64,000 nt of DNA from assembly GCF_040120695.1 (NCBI RefSeq), contig NZ_JBEEAC010000005.1, forward strand, positions 186,001 through 250,000, given 5' to 3'. Every line of letters begins with the position of its first letter. The first letter of the stretch is position 1. Below the pieces are notes generated by a model, which searched no databases, had not been told where the DNA came from, and worked only from the letters and a program-made list of their open reading frames with translations. Positions 58,383 through 64,000 of this stretch are shown here, piece after piece. This DNA comes from Plantactinospora sp040120695 (GTDB taxonomy: Bacteria > Actinomycetota > Actinomycetes > Mycobacteriales > Micromonosporaceae). The position numbers and the translations under genes were made by a program.

Positions 58383-59573
58383 TCAGACCAGCAGCACCAG
58401 GTCGTCGCGGTGCACGACCTCGCGCTCGTAGCCGGGGCCGAGGGCGGCGGCGAGTTCCGTGGTGGAGCGGCCCAGCAGGCCGGGCAACTCCACCGCGTCG
58501 TAGTTGACAAGTCCCCGGGCGACCGCCGCCCCGGCGTCGTCCACCAGGTCGACCGGATCTCCGGCGGTGAAGGTGCCGTCGACCGCCGTGATCCCGGCGG
58601 GCAGCAGGGACTTGCGCCGGGCCACCACCGCCTGCACCGCGCCGGGGTCGAGGTGCAGCCGCCCCCGGGGCGAGGTGGCGTGGGCCAGCCAGAAGAGCCG
58701 GGCCGCCGGGCGTTGGCGTACCCGGTGGAAGAGCGTGCCGACCGGCTCGCCGGCCAGGGCCGCGGGTGCCAGCGGCGCGGCGGTCAGCACCACCGGGATA
58801 CCGAAGCCGGTGGCGATCCGGGCCGCCTCCACCTTGGTGACCATGCCGCCGGTGCCGACCCCGGCCCGGCTGGCCCGGCCGACCGCCACGTCGGCGAGGT
58901 CCTGCTCGTCGCGGACCTCCTCGACGCGTACCGTGCCGGGGCGGGCAGGGTCGCCGGTGTAGAGGGCGTCCACGTCGGAGAGGAGTACCAGCAGGTCGGC
59001 GTGGACCAGGGCGGCCACCAGGGCGGCCAGCCGATCGTTGTCGCCGAACCGGATCTCGTCGGTGGCCACGGTGTCGTTCTCGTTGACGATCGGCACCGCG
59101 CCCAGATCGAGCAGTTTGCGCAGGGTCCGGTAGGCGTTGCGGTAGTGCGCCCGCCGGGTCACGTCGTCGACGGTGAGCAGCACCTGACCGACCCGACGGC
59201 CGTGCCGGGCGAAACCGGCGGAGTAGCGGCCGATCAGCAGGCCCTGCCCGACGCTCGCCGCGGCCTGCTGGGTGGCCAGGTCACGGGGACGGGCGGCCAG
59301 CCCGAGCGGGGCCAGGCCGGCGGCGATCGCCCCGGACGAGACCAGGACCAGCTCCCGCCGGTCCGCCGGGCCGACCCGCCTGCGGCCCGCCCCGGTCGGT
59401 CGGGCGTCGAGCTCGGCCGGTGGGGCGCCGGCAGGTCCGTCGGCCAGCCAGTTGGCGAGTACGTCGGCCAGCGCGTCGACCCGCGCCACGTCCAGGCCGC
59501 CGGCCGCGGTGGTCAGCGAGGACGAGCCGACCTTGACCACGATCCGGCGAGCTGTGGTAACTGCTTCCCGCAC
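58383..59573 (-). CDS. proB: Glutamate 5-kinase
   Basis: A 396-residue enzyme that phosphorylates glutamate, the first step of proline synthesis. The amino-acid-kinase domain (~1-275) has RIVVKVGSSSLT, LVLVSSGAIAAGL, QQAAASVGQGLLIGRY, VPIVNENDTVATDEIRFGDNDRLAALVA and VGTGGMVTKVEAA, all standard ProB motifs. A PUA domain follows (~300-390: GRLHLDPGAVQAVVARRKSLLPAGI). An insertion of ~25 Gly/Ala/Arg-rich residues (~46-70) is unusual. GTG 59573. In many actinobacteria proB lies near obgE and proA, which are not in this window. Confidence 0.95.
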   Translation of the reverse strand: MREAVTTARRIVVKVGSSSLTTAAGGLDVARVDALADVLANWLADGPAGAPPAELDARPTGAGRRRVGPADRRELVLVSSGAIAAGLAPLGLAARPRDLATQQAAASVGQGLLIGRYSAGFARHGRRVGQVLLTVDDVTRRAHYRNAYRTLRKLLDLGAVPIVNENDTVATDEIRFGDNDRLAALVAALVHADLLVLLSDVDALYTGDPARPGTVRVEEVRDEQDLADVAVGRASRAGVGTGGMVTKVEAARIATGFGIPVVLTAAPLAPAALAGEPVGTLFHRVRQRPAARLFWLAHATSPRGRLHLDPGAVQAVVARRKSLLPAGITAVDGTFTAGDPVDLVDDAGAAVARGLVNYDAVELPGLLGRSTTELAAALGPGYEREVVHRDDLVLLV

Positions 59574-59630
59574 CCGCCCATTCTGCGGTGCCCGGATCCG
59601 CCCGCCCCGCCGGCCCGCCCGGCACTCCCA

Positions 59631-59636
59631 TATCGT
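59631..59636 (+). promoter_or_regulatory. -10 box of a leaderless promoter
   Basis: TATCGT ends 8 bases before the ATG at 59645, with no ribosome-binding site between. Confidence 0.5.
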
Positions 59637-59644
59637 GGCAGGTC

Positions 59645-59953
59645 ATGACGCCGGAGGAGTACGTCGAAGAGGTGCTCGCGCTGGTCGAGCGCATCCCACC
59701 GGGCCGGGTGATGTCGTACGGCGCGATCGCCGACCACCTGGCCGAGCGGTCCGGCCGGGCGTCGGCCCGACTGGTCGGATCGATCATGGCGCGGCACGGT
59801 GCTGCGGTGCCCTGGTACCGGGTGGTCAACTCGGCCGGCCGGCTGCCGCCGGGACACGAGGCCGAGGCCCGGGCCCGGCTGGCCGCCGAGGGTACCCCGC
59901 TGCGCGCCGCCGGGGTCGACATGGCGGCGGCCCACTGGCAACCGGCCGACTGA
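59645..59953 (+). CDS. Alkyltransferase-like DNA-binding protein (catalytic Cys absent)
   Basis: A 102-residue protein matching the DNA-binding part of O6-methylguanine-DNA methyltransferase: VLALVERIPPGRVMSYGAIADHL, GRASARLVGSIMARHGAAVPWYRVVNSAGRLP. In active methyltransferases the site reads PCHRV; here it is PWYRV, so no methyl transfer to protein is possible. Alkyltransferase-like proteins with this change bind O6-alkylguanine and hand the lesion to nucleotide excision repair. The leaderless -10 box sets the start. Confidence 0.9.
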   Translation: MTPEEYVEEVLALVERIPPGRVMSYGAIADHLAERSGRASARLVGSIMARHGAAVPWYRVVNSAGRLPPGHEAEARARLAAEGTPLRAAGVDMAAAHWQPAD

Positions 59954-59983
59954 CCGGCGCCCCAGCCGCCGAGCCGCCGAGCC

Positions 59984-60015
59984 GGTGCTGCGGTGCTGCG
60001 GTGCTGCGGTGCTGC
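59984..60015. repeat. Four perfect 8-bp tandem units
   Basis: GGTGCTGC is repeated four times without change, two bases before the stop (TCA at 60018) of the convergent WhiA-like gene. Confidence 0.9.
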
Positions 60016-60017
60016 GG

Positions 60018-60665
60018 TCAGCCCACCAGGGAGACCGGCTGGGCGCTGCGGCGCAGGATGCGGTCCTTGTCCGGGCCGCCCGGCACGGTCACCAGCAGGC
60101 AACCCGAGCGGGGCGCCACCGAGGCCCGGGAGCCGAGCAGTTGGGCGCTGCGCACCAGCACCGCGGCGAGTTCGGTGTCGCAGATGCGTACCCCGAGAAT
60201 GGTGGTCCGGACGTGTCGGCCGGCGGCGAGCAGCGCGGCGCGCCAGGCGGCGGCGGCCAGCGCCTGTCGGCGGGCGTGCCGGGGCGCGGACGCGCCGACG
60301 GCGGCCGGGTCGAGCAGGGCCGTCCGACCCTGCCGCCAGCCCATCGACAGTACGGCCGGCTGCCCGGGCTCGGTGAGGTGCAGCCGGTGCAGTTCGTAGC
60401 GGCGGCGGACCCCGGCGGTGATCCGCTCCGGCCGGGCCGGCATGCCGAGCCGGCTCAGCAGTTCGGCCAGCCGGGTGGCGGCCGCCTCCGAGCTGAACTC
60501 GGCCACCATGCCGGCCGGCTGCCGCAGCCCGTCCACCCGGATGCACCGGATCAGGCACGCCGCCTCGAAGGCGTCCGCCAGCGACGCTCGGTCCAGCACG
60601 CTGATTCCGCCGGACGGCCGTCGGGGCGGCCGCGTCGAGGCGTACGCTGCGGTGCTCCAGACCAT
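60018..60665 (-). CDS. WhiA N-terminal-like protein without HTH (LAGLIDADG-type repeats)
   Basis: A 215-residue protein of uncertain identity. Two similar halves can be seen. The first is FEAACLIRCIRVDGLRQPAGMVAEFSSEAAATRLAELLSRLGMP, ending in VLSMGWRQG. The second is AAAWRAALLAAGRHVRTTILGVRICDTELAAVLVRSAQLLGSRASVAPRSGCLLV. Each follows the helix-beta-beta-helix order of the LAGLIDADG-like N-terminal domain of the sporulation regulator WhiA. The C-terminal WhiA HTH is missing. ATG 60665 lies 5 bases after a GGGGCGG run; a TTG at 60695 would add ten residues. A DNA- or protein-binding role is inference; it may be unrelated. Confidence 0.6.
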   Translation of the reverse strand: MVWSTAAYASTRPPRRPSGGISVLDRASLADAFEAACLIRCIRVDGLRQPAGMVAEFSSEAAATRLAELLSRLGMPARPERITAGVRRRYELHRLHLTEPGQPAVLSMGWRQGRTALLDPAAVGASAPRHARRQALAAAAWRAALLAAGRHVRTTILGVRICDTELAAVLVRSAQLLGSRASVAPRSGCLLVTVPGGPDKDRILRRSAQPVSLVG

Positions 60666-60795
60666 CTCTACCGCCCCCCGTCCTCGCGACGACAACTGCT
60701 TCCAACGGTGGCCGTTGGCGCGCCGGGGCGGTAGACATCGGTCGAAGGCTTGAGCAAAATTTGCGCTGAGTGTCGATCATCGCCGGGGTGGTGGG

Positions 60796-61776
60796 GTGGG
60801 CGGGGCACGGTGGCCGCGACGTGCCGGCCGGGGACGGCCCGGTCGGCGGCTCGGCGCGCTCGCCGCGACGCTCGCCGTGGTCACGGTGGCGATGCCGGCC
60901 ACCGTCGCCTGCACCTCGCCGGCGGCCGAGCCGACCAGACTGCGCATCGCGACCGGCAGCGCCACCGCGGTCTACTACGCCGTCGGTCAGTCACTGGCGA
61001 CCATCCTCAACCGGGAGTTGCCGGACGTGACGGCGAGCGTGGTGGTGACCGCCGCGTCGGCGGAGAACGTCTCGCTGGTCTCCACCGGCCAGGCCGAACT
61101 GGGTTTCACCCAGGCCGACATCCTGGCCGCCGAGCCGGGCCGGAGCGCCGGGCTGAGCGCCGTCGCCCGGGTCTACGACGACCTGCTGCACCTGGTCACG
61201 CTGAGCCAGGAGCCGATCCGGCAGTTGACGGACCTGCGCGGCAAGCGGGTGGCGATCGGCGCGCCGGGCTCCGGCACCGCGATCACCGCCGAACGCCTGC
61301 TCCGGGTCGCCGAGGTCGACGACAAGCTGGCCGAGACGCTCCGGTTCGGCATCGACGACTCGGTCGCGGCGCTGCGGGCCGGCAAGATCGACGCGTTCTT
61401 CTTCTCCGGCGGCCTGCCGGTCAAGGCGGTGGCCGACTTCGCCGCGCAGACCCGGGCCCGTTTCGTCGACCTTGGACAGTGGGTCGAGCCGCTGCGCCAG
61501 GTCTACCGCGAGGTGTACGTGCAGCGGGACATCCCCGCCTCGGCGTACGGGTCGGCGCCGGTGACCACTGTGGCGGTACCCAACTATCTGGTGGTGGCCA
61601 CCAGCATGCCGGAGCAGCTCGTCTACGACGTGACCCGGCTGCTGATGCAGCGCCGGGACGAACTCAGCAGCGCCCACCCGGCCGCCGCCCGCCTGAACCC
61701 CCAGTCGGCGATCACCACCACCCCGTTGGCGCTGCATCCGGGTGCCGCCCGCTACTACCAGACGCACAAGCCCTGA
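60796..61776 (+). CDS. TAXI-family TRAP-type solute-binding lipoprotein
   Basis: A 326-residue exported protein. The signal peptide (basic start, LGALAATLAVVTVAMPATVAC) ends in a lipobox-like TVAC, so it is probably a lipoprotein. The mature part shows the TAXI fold: LRIATGSATAVYYAVGQSLATIL, VVTAASAENVSLVSTGQAELGFTQADIL, DLRGKRVAIGAPGSGTAITAERLL and KIDAFFFSGGLPVKAV. No TRAP membrane components (DctM/DctQ fusion) are adjacent. The convergent neighbour is a two-component system, so it may be a sensor accessory rather than a transporter part. GTG 60796; the start has no strong ribosome-binding site. Confidence 0.82.
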   Translation: MGGARWPRRAGRGRPGRRLGALAATLAVVTVAMPATVACTSPAAEPTRLRIATGSATAVYYAVGQSLATILNRELPDVTASVVVTAASAENVSLVSTGQAELGFTQADILAAEPGRSAGLSAVARVYDDLLHLVTLSQEPIRQLTDLRGKRVAIGAPGSGTAITAERLLRVAEVDDKLAETLRFGIDDSVAALRAGKIDAFFFSGGLPVKAVADFAAQTRARFVDLGQWVEPLRQVYREVYVQRDIPASAYGSAPVTTVAVPNYLVVATSMPEQLVYDVTRLLMQRRDELSSAHPAAARLNPQSAITTTPLALHPGAARYYQTHKP

Positions 61777-61801
61777 CCGACCCCCGCTGCGCCGGGCCGG
61801 G

Positions 61802-63178
61802 TCACCCCTCGCCGGATCGGAACCAGACGTCGGCGGTGAGCCCGGTCGGCTCGGCGGGTCGCATGGTGAGGCGACCGCCGGAGGCGTCGACGAGTACGGC
61901 CACGATGGTCAGGCCGAGCCCCGCCCCGTCGATGTTCTGGGTGTCCGGCGCCCGCCAGAACCGTTCGGTAGAGGACTCCAGTTGGGCACCGGTCATCCCC
62001 GGCCCGTCGTCGGTGACCCGGACCACCACCCCGTCGTCGGCGCGGTGCACCGAGACCTCGACCCGGCCGCCGGAATGGCCGAACTTGACGGCGTTGTCGA
62101 TCAGCGCGTCCAGCACCTGGTCCACGGCGGTACGCACGGCCCGGGCGGGCACCGGGCCGGTGACCGGGACGAGGGTGAGGGTGATGCCCCGGTGGTTGGC
62201 CAGCGGCTGCCAGGCGGCGACCCGGGACCGGACCACCGCCGCCGCGTCGACCACCACCATGGTGTGCTCGGCCCGCTCGGCACGGGCCAGGGTGAGCAGC
62301 CCGTCGAGTACCTGGGCGAGCCGGTCGGTCTCCTCCAGCGCCAGCCGGTGCTCGTCTCGGCCGTACTCGTCGGTCAGGCTCGGCCCGAGTTCCTCGACCC
62401 GCAGCCGCAGCGCGGTCAGCGGGTTGCGAAGCTGGTGGCTGGCGTGCGCGACGAAGGCCCGCTGCCGTTCCAGGGCGTCGGCGACGGCGTCGGCCATCTC
62501 GTTGAAGCTGGTGGCGAGTCGGCGCAGTTCGGGCGGACCCTGCTGGGTGGGTACCCGGGCCAGGCCGTCACCGGCCGCGATGTCGTGGGTCACCACGTCG
62601 AGTACGGTCACCGGTCGCAGCACCCAGCCGGCCAGCCGGAACGCCGTCATCACCCCGGCGGAGACGGCGAGCAGCCCGACGGCGGCCAGGGCCGCCCACC
62701 AGACGGTGACGGTCCGGCGTACCCGTTCGGTGGCGGAGACGGTGATGACGGCACCGATCACCTCGCCACCGTCGTTGACCGGTACGGCCACCACCAGCGG
62801 ACCGACCTGCCAGGGCCAGAGCACATCCGGGACGGTCATCTGCCGGCCGGCGAGGGCGCCGAAGATCGCCCGATCGGTCAGCTCGGAGCCCATCCGTGGG
62901 CTGGCGGAGGCGACCACCTTCCGCCGTTCCCGGTCGACCACCGCGGCGGTGATCCCGTACAGCTCCTGGTAGCGCTGCAACTCGTCGGTGATCGCGCTGA
63001 CCGCGCCGGTACGCAGCGCGGGACCGGAGAGCGAGGCGAACCGGTTGGCGTCGGCGAGCCGGTCCGCCCTGATCCGTTCGGTCTCCCGGTTGGCGAGGGT
63101 GATCGCCAGCGGGGTCTCCAGGGCGAGCAGGACCAGGATCATGAGCAGCGAGTAACTGAAGACCAGGCGGCGGCGCAC
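61802..63178 (-). CDS. Sensor histidine kinase
   Basis: A 458-residue kinase of the TctE/EnvZ type. An N-terminal transmembrane helix (LVFSYSLLMILVLLALETPLAI) precedes an extracellular sensor of ~115 residues, then a second helix (VWWAALAAVGLLAVSAGVMTAF). HAMP follows, then the H-box (FVAHASHQLRNPLTALRL), N-box (ALIDNAVKFGHSG), G1 (VTDDGPGM), F and G2 (GAGLGLTIVAVLV). All catalytic motifs are present. GTG 63178, 13 bases after the response-regulator stop, has GGAG 8 bases upstream; GTG 63223 is a longer alternative that overlaps that gene. It ends 26 bases from the convergent TAXI gene. Confidence 0.9.
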   Translation of the reverse strand: MRRRLVFSYSLLMILVLLALETPLAITLANRETERIRADRLADANRFASLSGPALRTGAVSAITDELQRYQELYGITAAVVDRERRKVVASASPRMGSELTDRAIFGALAGRQMTVPDVLWPWQVGPLVVAVPVNDGGEVIGAVITVSATERVRRTVTVWWAALAAVGLLAVSAGVMTAFRLAGWVLRPVTVLDVVTHDIAAGDGLARVPTQQGPPELRRLATSFNEMADAVADALERQRAFVAHASHQLRNPLTALRLRVEELGPSLTDEYGRDEHRLALEETDRLAQVLDGLLTLARAERAEHTMVVVDAAAVVRSRVAAWQPLANHRGITLTLVPVTGPVPARAVRTAVDQVLDALIDNAVKFGHSGGRVEVSVHRADDGVVVRVTDDGPGMTGAQLESSTERFWRAPDTQNIDGAGLGLTIVAVLVDASGGRLTMRPAEPTGLTADVWFRSGEG

Positions 63179-63191
63179 GTACGGGCTCCGG

Positions 63192-63848
63192 TCACTCGGC
63201 CCGGAGCCGGTAGCCGACACCACGCACGGTCTGCACCAGGTCGGGGTCGCCGAGCTTGCCGCGCAGCGAGCCGACGTGTACCTCCACGGTGTGCCGGGCG
63301 GCGCCGGTGGTCGGCCAGACGTCGAGGACGATCCGCTCGTGCGGCACCACCACGCCCGGCTGGCGGGCGAGCGAGACCAGGACGTCGAACTCCTTGCGGG
63401 TCAGGGTGACCCCGGTGCCGCCCACCGTGACCAGCCGGCCCGCGACGTCGATCCAGATCGGGCCGACCTCGACGACCTCGGGTCGCGGGCCGCCGGCCCT
63501 GGCCCGGCGCAGCACCGCGACGATCCGGGCCTCCAGCTCGGCCATCGAGAACGGCTTCACCACGTAGTCGTCGGCACCCATCCGCAGCCCGATCACCCGG
63601 TCGCGCTCCTCGCCCCGGGCGGTGACCGCGATGATGCCGAGCTGCGCGCTGCGTTGCCGCAGCGCCCGGCACACCTCCACCCCGTCGCCGTCCGGCAGGG
63701 TGAGGTCGAGCAGCACCAGGTCACAGGGGGCGGCGGCGAGCGCGGCGGCGGCGGTGCCGGCCCGCTCGACGTCGTACCCGCGCCGGGACAGGGCGGCGGC
63801 CATCGCACCGGCCACCCGGGTGTCGTCCTCGACCAACAGGATGCGCAT
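63192..63848 (-). CDS. OmpR/PhoB-family response regulator
   Basis: A 218-residue regulator. The receiver domain (~1-115) has MRILLVEDDTRVAG, VLLDLTLPDGDG (phospho-acceptor Asp ~51), AVTARGE and YVVKPFSMAEL. The C-terminal winged HTH (~125-218) has VTLTRKEFDVLVSLARQPGVVVPHERI and TVEVHVGSLRGKLGDPDLVQTVRGVGYRL, typical of Trans_reg_C. ATG 63848 follows GAGGAG by 9 bases. The histidine kinase follows directly, so they are partners. Two CTTGAG repeats 11 bases apart lie upstream and may be its own binding site. Confidence 0.93.
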   Translation of the reverse strand: MRILLVEDDTRVAGAMAAALSRRGYDVERAGTAAAALAAAPCDLVLLDLTLPDGDGVEVCRALRQRSAQLGIIAVTARGEERDRVIGLRMGADDYVVKPFSMAELEARIVAVLRRARAGGPRPEVVEVGPIWIDVAGRLVTVGGTGVTLTRKEFDVLVSLARQPGVVVPHERIVLDVWPTTGAARHTVEVHVGSLRGKLGDPDLVQTVRGVGYRLRAE

Positions 63849-63934
63849 GCCGGCCGCTCCTCGTCTGTCGTACCAGCCGCAGCGATCATCCCGCATCGAC
63901 GCGGCCGAACACAGCGCGGCGGAACGCCGGAACA

Positions 63935-63951
63935 CTCAAGATTGGCTCAAG
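63935..63951 (-). promoter_or_regulatory. CTTGAG direct repeats upstream of the response regulator
   Basis: On the minus strand CTTGAG occurs twice with an 11-base period (63951-63946 and 63940-63935), about 90 bases before the regulator's ATG. One-helical-turn direct repeats are the usual binding pattern of OmpR/PhoB regulators, so autoregulation is likely. Confidence 0.55.
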
Positions 63952-63971
63952 GACCGGCTTCACGCCGCTAC

Positions 63972-63982
63972 GTGATCGTCAC
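63972..63982. promoter_or_regulatory. Short palindrome GTGA-TCG-TCAC
   Basis: GTGATCGTCAC has perfect 4-bp arms around TCG near the window edge. It may be an operator for the two-component genes or for a gene beyond the window. Confidence 0.35.
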
Positions 63983-64000
63983 ACGAGGGCTCCAAGGTGG

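Overview
The window is very GC-rich DNA from an actinomycete. Gene density is high, GTG starts are common, several genes look leaderless, and ATGA/GTGA overlaps between genes are frequent. A conserved actinobacterial block (DEAD-box helicase, ferritin-like protein, DUF3107, TetR, alpha/beta hydrolase, DUF3152 metalloprotease, MoeZ-type ThiF-rhodanese protein) supports a filamentous actinomycete. The flavour of the proteins suggests Micromonosporaceae, but that family placement is inference. No rRNA, tRNA, CRISPR array, insertion sequence or replication origin was seen.

Layout. 1-1086: end of a drug-export type ABC transporter. 1205-7178: scattered metabolic and regulatory genes (alpha/beta hydrolase, YciI, Crp-like regulator, NADPH oxidoreductase, BON-methyltransferase, ROK-type sugar kinase, TPR protein, Smr protein behind a ten-codon leader ORF). 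7200-10348: an accessory-looking stretch with a membrane-anchored TIR/deoxyribosyltransferase-like protein, a CinA/PncC-type NMN amidohydrolase, an orphan holin-like protein and a D-amino-acid oxidase. 10349-18935: extracellular carbohydrate and peptide functions: a secreted GH9 cellulase behind a CebR-type operator, a fused deacetylase-glycosyltransferase resembling PNAG synthases with a membrane partner, and a membrane M28 peptidase. 19038-23834: a zinc-ribbon protein, then a compact signalling operon (response regulator-PP2C phosphatase, CHASE3 histidine kinase, CheY-like regulator, inositol-monophosphatase-like protein).

24169-28972: a secreted coiled-coil protein, a membrane spermidine synthase-like protein, and a Ser/Thr kinase whose extracellular part resembles a cellulose-binding CBM2. 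29130-33917: a complete five-gene branched-chain-amino-acid-type ABC importer closed by a 17-bp hairpin. 33981-36118: MFS exporter and divergent TetR with paired operators. 36159-41366: a one-pass membrane receptor-like protein with a periplasmic-binding-protein ectodomain, divergent from a RecQ helicase fused to a phosphoribosyltransferase motif. 41389-44091: NlpC/P60 endopeptidase, His-rich membrane protein, XRE regulator. 44369-55997: methyltransferase and the conserved block named above. 56241-58302: ABC-2 exporter with its own XRE regulator. 58383-63848: glutamate 5-kinase, alkyltransferase-like protein, a WhiA-N-like protein, a TAXI solute-binding protein and a convergent two-component system.

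Two themes cut across the window. First, short tandem repeats sit on or just after stop codons at many gene ends. Second, several starts lie 6-8 bases after a TANNNT box, as in leaderless actinobacterial transcripts. The strongest candidate for an undescribed system is the TIR-like/PncC pair at 7451-8698 (with the holin-like gene behind it), followed by the receptor-like protein at 36159-38906.
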